From: Bacteroidota bacterium
GTDB taxonomy: Bacteria; Bacteroidota; Bacteroidia; B-17B0; Aurantibacillaceae
Direction: 5' to 3'
Assembly (NCBI GenBank): GCA_030681615.1
Contig: JAUXSA010000067.1
Coordinates: 1 to 64,000, forward strand
DNA: 64,000 nucleotides
The translations under genes were made by a program, and so were the position numbers. Every line of letters starts with the position of its first letter. Position 1 is the first letter of the stretch. Under the pieces are notes generated by a model that was given only the letters and a program-made list of their open reading frames with translations, was not told the origin of the DNA and did no database searches. Positions 1 through 9,621 of this stretch are shown here, piece after piece.

Positions 1-3000
1 ATGAAGGGGCAGCAGAAACAGAAAGAGTTGGTGCTGGGTTCACAGTTATACTAATAGTTTTAGTATCAGGGCAGCCCGGTGTGTTTTCACCAGTTACAGT
101 ATAAGATGTAGTTACAGATGGAGTAACTGAAATAGAACTTGTAGTTGCAGCTGTATTCCATGTATATGTAGTAGCACCAGATGCAGTTAAATTAACAGAA
201 GCGCCGCTACAAATAGTTGTTTGAGATGCAGAAAGAACTACAGTTGGTGTTGCACAACCACCTGTAATGTTAATGCAATAATCTTCAGTTTCACCCCATG
301 TATAACCAGCACATTCGCCTGTACCTGTATTACCTTCTTCAGCAATAACTCTCATACGTGTTATACCTAAAGATGCGCTGGCAGGAATTGTAATTACTGT
401 ACTGTTTAAAGTTCCAACAACAGCCCATAAAGTACTCGCTGAAGCATAAACCTGTTCTCCCGGATCAGCGAATGATCCATTTTGATTAAAGTCCATATAA
501 ACTGTAACACCACCCGAATAAGCGTTTGAACCACATTGTCCAACAGTTACGTCAAGCGTATAAGTATTATTTTGTCCAAGATTTGGAGCAGCTACTATTC
601 CTGTGTAATTTGAATACATACTTAATGTAGATGTTGGAGCACTACCAGTTTGACTACAGTTTGAAGTATTATTTAATGTGCCAATTGTTACATTAAAAAT
701 TTCGTCATCAGCGGTCGAACTTGCAGCAGATGTTAAGCAATATCCACCACACTGACAAGGACTGCCGCCAACCATTATCTGAACAGGTGTAGCAGTTGTG
801 CTTGCAGGACCATTTGTACAAGTAATAACACATTGGTAGAATGTTGTGGTTGCAATATTAGTTGCTGTATAAGCACTTGATGTTGCGCCTGAAACAGGTG
901 TGTAAGGACCTGAAAGAGCCGGTGCAGAGAACCATTGGTAAGTTAATCCACCAACAGTATAAGAAGTTGCTAAACCTAAATTAGTAGAAGCATTAGGGCA
1001 AACGTTTGTTGTTGTAGCAACTGAAGTGTTAGCTCCAGGAGCACCCGAACAAGCAGCGGCAGCAACAATGTTTATACAATAATCTTCAGTTTCACCATAA
1101 CCATAAGAAGCACAAGGCGCAGCACCTATAACAGATTCTGCTGCAATTACTCTCATGCGAGTGATACCAGGGTTAGCAGTTGGAGGAATAGTGATAACAG
1201 TACTATTTAAAGTTCCTACTACTGCCCATAACGTACTTGCAGACGCATAAACTTGCTCGCCCGGATCGGTGAACTGACCATTATTATTAAAATCCATATA
1301 AACAGTAACACCACCAGAATATGCATTTAAATTACACTGTCCAACAGTTACGTCTAAGGTATAATTTGAACCCGCGATAAGATTTGGCGCACCTACTATT
1401 CCGGTATAATTTGAATATTTACTTAATGTAGAAGTTGGAGCACTACCTGTTTGACTACAGTTTGAAGTATTATTTAATGTACCAATTGTTACATTAAAAA
1501 TTTCATCATCAGCAGTTTGACTTGGTGCAGAGGTTAAGCAATAACCTGAGCATTGGCAAGGGTTACCACTCACTACTACCTGAACAGGAGTAGCAGTTGT
1601 ACTGGCAGGACCATTAGTACACGTAATTACAACTTGGTAAAAAGTTGTAGAAGCAACGTTCGTAGCTGTATAAATAGCTGAAGTAGCACCACTAATTGGA
1701 GTATAAGGACCAGCTAAAGCTGAAGCACTGCTCCATTGGTAAGCTAAACCTCCAACAGTATAAGAAGTAGCTAAACCTAATGTTACTGTTCCGTTAGGAC
1801 AAACCGTTGTCATACTTGCAACTGCAGAGTTAGCGCCTGGCGTACCAGAACATGCTGTTGCTGCACCAATAGTTACAATATAATCTTCAGTTTCTCCAGA
1901 TCCAAAATTAGTACAAGGATCTGTTGGGCCATTTGGATTACCTGTGCCTCTGGTACGTACACGCATACCGGTTTGACCAAGTAATGCAGATCCAGGAACA
2001 GTAAATGTTGCAATGGTTGGTACGTTAGCCGTAGATGAAAGTGTAATTTGTGTATGCTCACTAACATCAAAGGTTCCGCTTTGGTTATAATCTATCCAAA
2101 CCGATTCGATATTACTGGCAGTAGTATTTACACTAATAGAATAGGTGATCCCTATGTTTAAAGTAGCCGTTGTTGAAGGGCCCGGAGGGAATTGAGTATA
2201 AGTACCGTTAATAGCATTTGAGTTACATGTTGAATTATTATTTAACGGTGTACCTAATATAGATACATTAGTAATATTATCACCTGTACAACCACTACCA
2301 CCTAAACTTGTATTACAATAACAAAGAGTAACAGGGTTATTTGGATTTACAGATGTAACAGCTGTAGTAACGCTTTGTGCAGAGTTAGTACATGTAATTA
2401 CTAATTGGTAAAAAGTTAAAGATGTTAATGATGTTGTAGTTAAAACCTGTGTATTAAATCCCGAACCTGTAGATACGTTAGTCCATGGACCCACTGCTGC
2501 CGGAGCTTGCATCCATTGGTATGTAATACCTGTAAATGAATTTGAACTTGTATTTGAAACAACCGCAGTTGTATTTGGACAAATACTTTGTGATGGACTA
2601 ACAACACCTGCACTTGGCGCACCAGTACAAGCAAGTGGTGGTGTCCAACGATAGATCTGACCGCTAGATGGCGTAGTGGTTGCACCAAAAGCAGCTGTAG
2701 CAGAGTTTACAGGACCTGCTGTTGAAGCAGCGTAAGAACCTGTATTAGCGATCGCACGATTATTAAAATCAGCATTCGTTAAACCTTTTAAGCCGATTTC
2801 ACCTGTACTTAAAAAAGCATTATTCGTACCACAATTACCATACACAATTTCAACTATGTCAGTTGTTTGATATAATTTAATTTGTACATTATAATAATCA
2901 TCTACACCTGTAGATTGATTCCAATATCTTCCTGTTCTTCTCCATTGCACAGTAAATACCTGGTTAGGAGCAACTCCTGAAACCTGGTATGAAATAGATC

Positions 3001-3566
3001 CTCTTGGTATAACAAGATTACCATTTGCTGTAGCAGGGGATGAAATGATCAGATTTCCTGCAGAAATAGCAGAAACTGTTGCATTTAATGGAATACCTGT
3101 ACCCGAAACAGTATCTCCAACCGCAAAGTTGTTGGCAGCAGCTGCCGGATAAGCTAAAGGAATAATGTTACTACCAGAAGTAACAGTACACGTTTGGCCT
3201 GGACCCATTTGAAGATCGCGGGCCCAAAAAGCGATCACATTTGTAGGTTGGCCAGCCGCACTAATAGGATTATAAGAGTTAAATGGTGGTGTTGGTGATC
3301 CCATACTTATCCAACCATTAACACAAAGATCTATAGAAGTATAAGAAGATCCGTTAAAATTAAAATTAAATCCAATTGGAATGTTTGTATAAACATTATC
3401 ATCCTGATTACCAATAGCAATTGCTGTAGTTGTTGGTCCGCTAATTGGAATAGCGTTGTAAGCCCCGCTTAACTGCGAAAAGCTATAGGCAGATACCTGT
3501 GCATTACTTTTTACTCCCGCAAAAAGTAACGATAAGCCTAAAATTGATCTGTAAAATTTTGTCATT
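1..3566 (-). CDS. Giant secreted protein with GEVED/Ig-like modules, 3' end outside window
   Basis: This ORF is open on the minus strand from an ATG at 3566 to the left edge (1188 codons seen), so it is absent from the track of complete ORFs. A signal peptide (about residues 1-23, ending in NAQ) shows export. An N-terminal region with a beta-sandwich look is followed by three GEVED-type modules, each ending in a GETEDY motif, alternating with Ig-like modules that contain CPN and YQW motifs. The three modules repeat at exactly 801 bp (267 aa). Such architecture is usual in T9SS-exported adhesins of Bacteroidota, and a C-terminal sorting domain would be expected beyond the edge. The last visible residues (TVNPAPT-type linker) start another Ig-like repeat, so the protein is clearly longer. 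Exact function is unknown; a surface or extracellular adhesin is inferred. Confidence 0.85.
240..2160 (-). repeat. Tandem GEVED-Ig modules with 801-bp period inside the giant protein gene
   Basis: The same coding motif (complement of aatcttcagttt) recurs at 280, 1081 and 1882, exactly 801 bp apart each time. The two modules nearest the window edge are nearly identical in protein sequence and very similar in DNA; the most N-terminal module is more diverged. This points to a fairly recent in-frame duplication of a 267-residue unit. Confidence 0.8.
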
Positions 3567-3624
3567 TTTTCTTTGTTTAATAAATATTAAGGACGATTCA
3601 ATAAATAGAAGAACTATATTACCG

Positions 3625-3632
3625 CAAAGTTA
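3625..3632 (-). promoter_or_regulatory. Putative -7 element (TAACTTTG) for the giant GEVED protein gene
   Basis: On the minus strand TAACTTTG matches the Bacteroidota -7 consensus TAnnTTTG exactly. A TTTG that could serve as -33 lies 25 nt upstream, slightly beyond the usual 17-23. The leader to the ATG would be about 50 nt. Confidence 0.5.
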
Positions 3633-3726
3633 ACCAATTAATAAACTATTTGTTTAACAAATTTGAAGAAATTTCATAAATTTTCGACAAAATTAAAATT
3701 AACATTTATCTAAATGTTAATTATGT

Positions 3727-4359
3727 TTATTTTAGAAAATGGATCGGATGCGCCTCATTGTATTTTCTAATATATCTGAAAATTTGTTCTTTTTGTTTTC
3801 TTCGGTTCAGTTTTTTAAACTCCGCGTATATTAATTTATCCCTGCTTAATAATAATTCAGCTTCGTCCATCTTAAATTCGGTGATAACGCCGTCGTAAAA
3901 ATTAATTAAAAACTCTCTTACCTCCTGTCTCCTACCCGATCCATAACCAAACATAGGGTCATAAAAACCTGCGCCAACTATTTCTACAGTAGCAACTAAA
4001 TAACAAACAGACCCAAAAACAGGTACCCGATAAAAACTACCTTTATAATTAATGTACAATGTTTTGTTTTGAACAAAGCCCCATACTGTATTGGATTTTA
4101 CCTCATTTGTTTTTTGACCGTCAGAATAACTAAAAATTTCTTTATCAAGTGATTTACCTACAAAATCCAACTGTTCTTTATCTAAAGTAGACGCGATTTG
4201 CTCTTTTAAAATAGCTTTATTATGCCTGAAATCGTAATAACTAATATAAACAGCATCTGCAATACTCAGATCGGCCGGCACTATAACACTATCTGTTTGC
4301 CCAATTAAAAAACTTTTTAAAAGTGTACAAAACAATAATGCTAATAAATTACCTCTCAT
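3727..4359 (-). CDS. Hypothetical secreted protein, 210 aa
   Basis: The track begins this ORF at a TTG (4368). I prefer the ATG at 4359 because it directly opens a signal peptide (MRGNLLALLFCTLLKSF, cleavage near IGQ) and a near-consensus -7 element (GACATTTG) lies over and just before the TTG. The mature part, about 190 residues, is mixed alpha/beta with a Lys/Arg-rich C-terminus (KKLNRRKQKEQIF) and has no motif I recognise. It is divergent from the subtilisin gene, with starts about 50 bp apart. A periplasmic or outer-membrane-associated protein is inferred from the signal peptide alone. Confidence 0.7.
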   Translation of the reverse strand: MRGNLLALLFCTLLKSFLIGQTDSVIVPADLSIADAVYISYYDFRHNKAILKEQIASTLDKEQLDFVGKSLDKEIFSYSDGQKTNEVKSNTVWGFVQNKTLYINYKGSFYRVPVFGSVCYLVATVEIVGAGFYDPMFGYGSGRRQEVREFLINFYDGVITEFKMDEAELLLSRDKLIYAEFKKLNRRKQKEQIFRYIRKYNEAHPIHFLK

Positions 4360-4411
4360 GATACACAAATGTCGGGTTTTTTCATTAATTTTAATCGAAA
4401 TAACCTGTAAA

Positions 4412-6544
4412 ATGAAACTTAAATTTTTATTTGTCTTATTTTTTGTTCGATCCTTTTTATTTTCTCAAAATACAAACTTTAACAACGCATTAAAAATCAA
4501 ACTTAATGCGGGCGATAATTTTATTCAACACAACATTTTAGTACAAGGCGATATTTCTAAACTTATCTCATCGCAAAAAGAATTCAATTATAAATTCAAA
4601 TACTCTTCAGGCAATATTGCTTCCATCTCTTGTAACTTATCTGTTCTCTCAAATCTTATAGAAAATAAAATTATTTCTTATGCCGAATTTATTGAACCCG
4701 GCAAACAAACTACCAACGATACAATGGTTATTAAGAACAAGATAAAACCTGTAAAACTTGGACAAGCTCCTCTAACAATGGCTTACGATGGAACCGGTAT
4801 TGTAGTTGGAATAATTGATACCGGCACCGATTTTACACATCCCGATTTTAAAGATGCTTTAGGAAATACACGCATAAAATTTTTGTGGGACCAGGTGCAA
4901 ATTACAGGCTCAACTATTCCTCAACCATATAATTATGGTATTGAGTGGACAGACGCACAAATAAACGCCAACCAATGTACGCATAACGATCTGCCTCATT
5001 ATGGCCATGGCACACATGTGTGTGGGATAGCTACCGGTAATGGTTTAGCTAATGGCACACACGAAGGTATTGCTTCGAAGGCGGATATAGTTGTAGTTGC
5101 TTTAGACTTTAATGCCAGCGGCTCAACCATTGCAGATGCTGTACAATATATTTTTAGTAAAGCAACATTGCTTGGGAAACCTTGTGTAATTAACGCGAGT
5201 GTTGGAAATTATTATGGCAGTCATGATGGAACCGACCTTGAAGCAAAATTAATTTATAACATGGTTCATAATATTCCCGGTCGTGTTATGGTAGCATCTG
5301 CGGGCAATGCAGGAAATGTAAAATTCCACGTAAAAACACAGCCACCTTTAAACGATACAAGTTTTACATGGATAAAAAAAACTACCGCTATTTTAGATTA
5401 CTGGTGTTACGCTGATACAAACGATATTAAAAATATACAAATTAGTGTTGGTGCCAACAGAAATAATAATTTTAACCTTGGAAGAATAGGTTTCAAAAGT
5501 TACAATTATGGCTTAACCTCTATTCAAAGCGATACATTAAAATTTAATGGTAATCGTATTGGAATTGTAAAGACATCTGCAAGTATTAATCCTGATGGGG
5601 TGTATGAACTTTATTTACAAATTACGGCAGACACTTTAAATTTAAAATGGCGTATAGAAAGTAAAGGTGTTGGTTTGCACGATGCCTGGAACTTTGATTT
5701 TATTTCTACCGGTTTGCCTTCTTCAACATCATACCCCTGGATAACAAAATACGCCATGCCAAATTTTAATAGTACCATGGTTTCAAGTTTTCAATGTTTG
5801 GATGATGTGACTACGGTTGCCAATTACGTAAATGTAAACCAGTATTACGATGTGAACAATGTGACACAAAGTTGGGCTGCGTTAAACCCTGGCGAGAATG
5901 TAAATACCTTAGCGGCCAGTAGTAGTTGGGGGCCTACGCGCGATAATAAACAAAAACCCGATATCTCAGCAACCGGTGCCGGCGTTTTTAGTGCCATGGC
6001 TTTGGGTATGCAAACAAATTTAATTACTAACGCGCCGCAGGTTGTAGCACAAGGCAGTTTTCATGTGCAGGGCGGTGGCACCTCGGCGGCGGCGCCGGTT
6101 GTTAGTGGTTTGGCTGCATTGTTCTTGCAAAAATATCCAACCGCTACAAGCATACAGGTTAAAAATGCCATTACAAATTGTGCCTACCAGGACACTTATA
6201 CCGGCGCTGCTTTACCAAATTATAAATGGGGTTATGGAAAATTAGATGGACATGCAGCAATGACTTGTATTATCACAGACATAAAAAACCATGTAATAAC
6301 CAACAATGTAAAGTATTTTCCAAATCCGTTTTCAGATAACATTACTTTTAATTTTGAGAGGAATTTAATTGGTCAGATCTATGTTTACAGTATTGATGGT
6401 AAATTAATTTATGAAGATGTTGTAGATAGCAATTCGTATAAATTATCTTCAGATCAATTAACCGAAAAAACCACAGGTTTATTATTTGTAAGAATAATAA
6501 CAGCAAACGAAAACATGGCTTTTAAAGTAGTTAAAGCTAATTAA
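4412..6544 (+). CDS. Secreted subtilisin-like (S8) serine protease with T9SS type A sorting domain
   Basis: This is an exported endopeptidase. I start it at the ATG at 4412, not the track's 4358, because MKLKFLFVLFFVRSFLFSQ is a clear signal peptide and the upstream 18 codons are not plausible. The catalytic triad is visible: Asp136 in IIDTGTDF, His199 in GHGTHV and Ser558 in GGGTSAAAP. A large insertion between His and Ser (about residues 300-520) is typical of Bacteroidota S8 enzymes. The last 80 residues (YFPNPFSDNITF onward) are a type A T9SS sorting domain, so export through the outer membrane by T9SS is expected. prmC starts 1 nt after the stop codon. Substrate is unknown. Confidence 0.93.
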   Translation: MKLKFLFVLFFVRSFLFSQNTNFNNALKIKLNAGDNFIQHNILVQGDISKLISSQKEFNYKFKYSSGNIASISCNLSVLSNLIENKIISYAEFIEPGKQTTNDTMVIKNKIKPVKLGQAPLTMAYDGTGIVVGIIDTGTDFTHPDFKDALGNTRIKFLWDQVQITGSTIPQPYNYGIEWTDAQINANQCTHNDLPHYGHGTHVCGIATGNGLANGTHEGIASKADIVVVALDFNASGSTIADAVQYIFSKATLLGKPCVINASVGNYYGSHDGTDLEAKLIYNMVHNIPGRVMVASAGNAGNVKFHVKTQPPLNDTSFTWIKKTTAILDYWCYADTNDIKNIQISVGANRNNNFNLGRIGFKSYNYGLTSIQSDTLKFNGNRIGIVKTSASINPDGVYELYLQITADTLNLKWRIESKGVGLHDAWNFDFISTGLPSSTSYPWITKYAMPNFNSTMVSSFQCLDDVTTVANYVNVNQYYDVNNVTQSWAALNPGENVNTLAASSSWGPTRDNKQKPDISATGAGVFSAMALGMQTNLITNAPQVVAQGSFHVQGGGTSAAAPVVSGLAALFLQKYPTATSIQVKNAITNCAYQDTYTGAALPNYKWGYGKLDGHAAMTCIITDIKNHVITNNVKYFPNPFSDNITFNFERNLIGQIYVYSIDGKLIYEDVVDSNSYKLSSDQLTEKTTGLLFVRIITANENMAFKVVKAN

Positions 6545-6545
6545 A

Positions 6546-7418
6546 ATGCGTATCGCCTCTAATTCCCTTGCCCACCTTATTGGTTTTTATCATTCTGAGT
6601 TAAACTCTATTTATGAACTTTCTGAAATTGATGCTATTCTTAATTTGGCGTTGGAGCATTATTTAGGTTTTTCAAAAGCAGATGTTGTAAGTAAAAAAAA
6701 AGAAAACCTAAACCAAAGCGATCTTTTGAAATTATACTTTTGTTGCAAGGAGTTAAAAAAGAATGTGCCAATACAATATATTTTAAAAGAAGCCTGGTTC
6801 TACAATTTAAAATTCTACGTCAACCAACATGTTTTAATTCCACGGCCTGAAACCGAAGAATTGGTGGGTCTTATTTTAAAGGAAAACCCAACAGCCGGCT
6901 CATTTTTAGATATTGGAACAGGCAGCGGCTGTATTCCAATAGCTATAAAAAATAATTTAAAGAACAGTAACGTTTCGGGTTGCGATATAAGCCCTTCAGC
7001 TTTAGAAGTAGCTAAAAAAAATGTCGAACTAAATAAAACAGAGGTCCATTTTATTGAAGTAGATATTTTGAATGAACAGGAATCTTCAAAAAAAATTGAA
7101 ACTACCTTTGATGTGATCATCAGCAATCCCCCTTATATTAAAGCAGACGAAAAAAATTCTTTAAGTGAGCACGTAATTAATAACGAACCACATTTGGCGT
7201 TATTTGTTAATGAACAAGATGATATTATCTTCTACAAAAAGATCATCGATCTTTGTCAACACAAATTAAATGCAAAAGGAAAATTGTATTTTGAATTAAA
7301 TCCGTTAACTGCTCAAAATGTTTTAGACTACGCCAATGCAAGCAAACAATTTGTTAAAGTAGAGCTCATAAAAGATATGAGTGGAAAAATGAGGTTTTTG
7401 AGAGCTGAAAAAAATTAA
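6546..7418 (+). CDS. prmC: Peptide chain release factor N5-glutamine methyltransferase
   Basis: PrmC (HemK) methylates the Gln of the GGQ motif in release factors RF1 and RF2 in the cytoplasm. The 290-aa length is normal. An N-terminal helical substrate-binding domain (about 1-95) precedes a Rossmann methyltransferase domain with the SAM-binding motif DIGTGSGCI and the diagnostic NPPY motif (ISNPPYIKADE). The ATG follows the subtilisin stop by one base, so the two genes are probably cotranscribed, an unrelated pairing in function. The 3' end overlaps the convergent nusB gene by 4 bp. Confidence 0.95.
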   Translation: MRIASNSLAHLIGFYHSELNSIYELSEIDAILNLALEHYLGFSKADVVSKKKENLNQSDLLKLYFCCKELKKNVPIQYILKEAWFYNLKFYVNQHVLIPRPETEELVGLILKENPTAGSFLDIGTGSGCIPIAIKNNLKNSNVSGCDISPSALEVAKKNVELNKTEVHFIEVDILNEQESSKKIETTFDVIISNPPYIKADEKNSLSEHVINNEPHLALFVNEQDDIIFYKKIIDLCQHKLNAKGKLYFELNPLTAQNVLDYANASKQFVKVELIKDMSGKMRFLRAEKN

Positions 7419-8353
7419 TTCTCTTTTAATCCTCTACCCGTTTTAGAGATCTTATTATCGCGTTTTAATTCGGCAATAATTTTATCAAGTACACCATTTA
7501 CAAATACTTTAGAGTTGGGTGTACTGTATTCTTTACTAATATCAATGTATTCATTTAACGATGCTTTTACCGGCACATTTGGTATGTGCATGATCTCGGC
7601 CAAAGCCATTTGCATTAACAGCATATCCATATTGGCAATACGTTCTACTTCCCAGTTTTGTGTATGGCGCCCAATTAATTCTTCGAAACTCTGACGATAA
7701 ATAATTGTTTTTTTAAATAACAGACTCATAAACTCCATGTCATCAGTTTCGTCTTTTAAAAGCGGACTTAATTTAAACTCACCGTTAAAATCTTCAAAAT
7801 TCCTGATCACAGAATTAAATGCTACAAAAGTGTCATCAGCCCAGTGCATATTTTTTTCTTCAAATAAAGATATCAATACTTCATTCTCACTTAAATGTTC
7901 TGTTATCATCGAGATCACAAAATCCCTGTCCTCTACAGTTGTTGAAGAAGTAGATGCCATGTAAGCTTTATACGATTCGCCATTCCTTATCTCTACAAAT
8001 AATTTACGCACAACATCAAAATCGTTTTGCCACGAAATTTTCCGTTTCTCGAGAAGTTGTTTTAATTCTTTGTTTTCGGAGATACCAATAAGTAAAGAAT
8101 TTTTTACGAATTTTAAATTAGGGTCAAGATCAGCAGAATTTGGAATGCGTTTGTTTTTATTCTCATCCATCATTACCAATGCCACATGATGAATATCGCT
8201 AACAAGGCCTAAAATAGAAAGGTATAATTCGAAGATCTTGTCAAGGCTCTTGAACATTTCTTTCTCGAATTGAGCCATATCCGCTTTTTCATGTTGAAAG
8301 AACGAGTACAGAGATTGCATTACTTTTATTCTTAAAAACCTTCTGTTTAACAT
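7415..8353 (-). CDS. nusB: Transcription antitermination factor NusB (long Bacteroidota form)
   Basis: NusB binds boxA RNA with NusE (S10) in the antitermination complex of rRNA operons. At 312 aa it is roughly twice the E. coli protein; this long form with an added N-terminal region is common in Bacteroidota. The recognisable NusB core is in the C-terminal half, with NWEVERIANMDMLLMQMALAEI and the closing EYSTPNSKVFVNGVLDKI motif. The start MLNRRFLRIKVMQSLYSFF is typical for these proteins. The gene is convergent with prmC and lies downstream of leucine dehydrogenase on the same strand, 56 bp apart. Confidence 0.92.
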   Translation of the reverse strand: MLNRRFLRIKVMQSLYSFFQHEKADMAQFEKEMFKSLDKIFELYLSILGLVSDIHHVALVMMDENKNKRIPNSADLDPNLKFVKNSLLIGISENKELKQLLEKRKISWQNDFDVVRKLFVEIRNGESYKAYMASTSSTTVEDRDFVISMITEHLSENEVLISLFEEKNMHWADDTFVAFNSVIRNFEDFNGEFKLSPLLKDETDDMEFMSLLFKKTIIYRQSFEELIGRHTQNWEVERIANMDMLLMQMALAEIMHIPNVPVKASLNEYIDISKEYSTPNSKVFVNGVLDKIIAELKRDNKISKTGRGLKEN

Positions 8354-8360
8354 TTTTTTT

Positions 8361-8396
8361 AGTCGTTAGATAATAGTCGTTAGTTGCTAGTCAGCA
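8361..8396. repeat. Short imperfect tandem repeat (AGTCGTTAG units) upstream of nusB
   Basis: The gap between leucine dehydrogenase and nusB contains two copies of agtcgttag 14 bp apart and a degenerate third (gctagtcag). No -7 element is seen here, so nusB may be read from the leucine dehydrogenase promoter. Confidence 0.4.
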
Positions 8397-8409
8397 AGGT
8401 TATTTAAAA

Positions 8410-9513
8410 TTACAATACTGCGTTAATTCTTGCAATTGCTTCAATACGTTGTTCGCCTAATTTATTTGCAGCCTGGTAAGTTAAAATATTTTCTTTTTTA
8501 GCTAACTGAAATAAATTAAATGTTGTATCATAAATTTTTTCGGCATGCGCAAGGGCTCTCTCCCTGTTATAACCTTCTAATTCGTAATACACATTAATAA
8601 TACCACCGGCATTAACCACAAAATCGGGAGCATATAAAATTCCTTTTTTTGCTACTAATGCTCCGTGAACATTTTCATCTGCTAACTGATTGTTTGCAGC
8701 ACCGCAAATTATCTTACATTTTAATTTATTCAATGTATCATCGTTTACAGTTGCCCCCAATGCGCAAGGTGCGTAAACATCAATATCCAGATCAAACATT
8801 TTATCAGCCGTAACAACTTCAGCTTTGTATTTATCGGCCACAGCTTTTAAACGCTCCTGGCTAATATCATTAATATAAACCTTCGCGCCTTCTTTAGTCA
8901 AATGATCAACCAATACTTCGCCAACATGGCCAATACCTTGTACTAAAACTTTTTTACCGCTTAAGCTATCGTTACCCCAAACTTCTTTGGCACTGGCTTT
9001 CATGCTTACATAAACACCATATGCAGTAACGGGACTAGGGTCGCCGCTACCACCCATATTTTCGGGTAAACCGCTTACGTAATCAGTTTCCATTTTAATG
9101 ATCTCCATATCGCGGCTGGTCATGGCCACATCTTCGGCAGTAATATATTTACCACCAAGGCTATCTACAAATTTTCCAAAACGACGCAGTAAAGCTTCGC
9201 TTTTAATTTTTTTAGAATCGCCAATTATCACCGCTTTTCCGCCACCAAGATTTAAACCTGCAACCGATGACTTGTAGGTCATGCCACGCGACAGGCGTAA
9301 CACATCATGCAAGGCTTCCATTTCGTTAGCATAATTCCACATACGCGTTCCACCTAAAGATGGTCCAAGTACGGTATTATGAATTGCTATAATTGCTTTT
9401 AAACCGGTTGCATTATCATTACAAAATAAAATTTGTTCATGATTATGAAGGCTCATTTGGCCAATAACCGGATCTTTAGATAGATCGGTGTTTTTTAAAG
9501 TTGTGACTTCCAT
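8410..9513 (-). CDS. ldh: Leucine dehydrogenase (Glu/Leu/Phe/Val dehydrogenase family)
   Basis: This enzyme carries out NAD-dependent reversible oxidative deamination of branched-chain amino acids to 2-oxo acids in the cytoplasm. The length, 367 aa, fits the leucine dehydrogenase group. The catalytic/substrate lysine region is LNLGGGKAVI, preceded by GGTRMW; the dinucleotide-binding turn is GIGHVGEVL, and PVTAYGV is the conserved domain junction. It has its own promoter (TTTG, 18 bp, TAACTTTG), divergent from that of the ABC exporter. Leucine specificity is inferred from overall similarity; valine dehydrogenase is an alternative. Confidence 0.9.
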   Translation of the reverse strand: MEVTTLKNTDLSKDPVIGQMSLHNHEQILFCNDNATGLKAIIAIHNTVLGPSLGGTRMWNYANEMEALHDVLRLSRGMTYKSSVAGLNLGGGKAVIIGDSKKIKSEALLRRFGKFVDSLGGKYITAEDVAMTSRDMEIIKMETDYVSGLPENMGGSGDPSPVTAYGVYVSMKASAKEVWGNDSLSGKKVLVQGIGHVGEVLVDHLTKEGAKVYINDISQERLKAVADKYKAEVVTADKMFDLDIDVYAPCALGATVNDDTLNKLKCKIICGAANNQLADENVHGALVAKKGILYAPDFVVNAGGIINVYYELEGYNRERALAHAEKIYDTTFNLFQLAKKENILTYQAANKLGEQRIEAIARINAVL

Positions 9514-9535
9514 GGGGTTTTTTGTTGAAGTGTGG

Positions 9536-9565
9536 CAAAGTTAGGGTATTTTTTGGTATTCCAAA
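9536..9565 (-). promoter_or_regulatory. Promoter of leucine dehydrogenase
   Basis: Read on the minus strand: TTTG (9565-9562), an 18-bp spacer and TAACTTTG (9543-9536), a perfect match to the Bacteroidota consensus. The leader to the ATG is about 20 nt. Confidence 0.75.
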
Positions 9566-9584
9566 CAAAAGAAAACCGTATTTA

Positions 9585-9616
9585 TTGTATTAGGAATAAT
9601 ATTAAAATTAACTTTG
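9585..9616 (+). promoter_or_regulatory. Promoter of the ABC exporter, abutting its GTG start
   Basis: TTG (9585-9587), a 21-bp spacer and TAACTTTG (9609-9616) match the consensus. Only 5 nt separate the -7 element from the GTG at 9622, so transcription should begin at or next to the start codon. Confidence 0.7.
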
Positions 9617-9621
9617 TACCC

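Noticed and set aside
9532-9621. Upstream 30 codons of the ABC exporter in the ORF track
   Set aside because: They contain the -33 and -7 elements of the gene's own promoter and part of the leucine dehydrogenase promoter.
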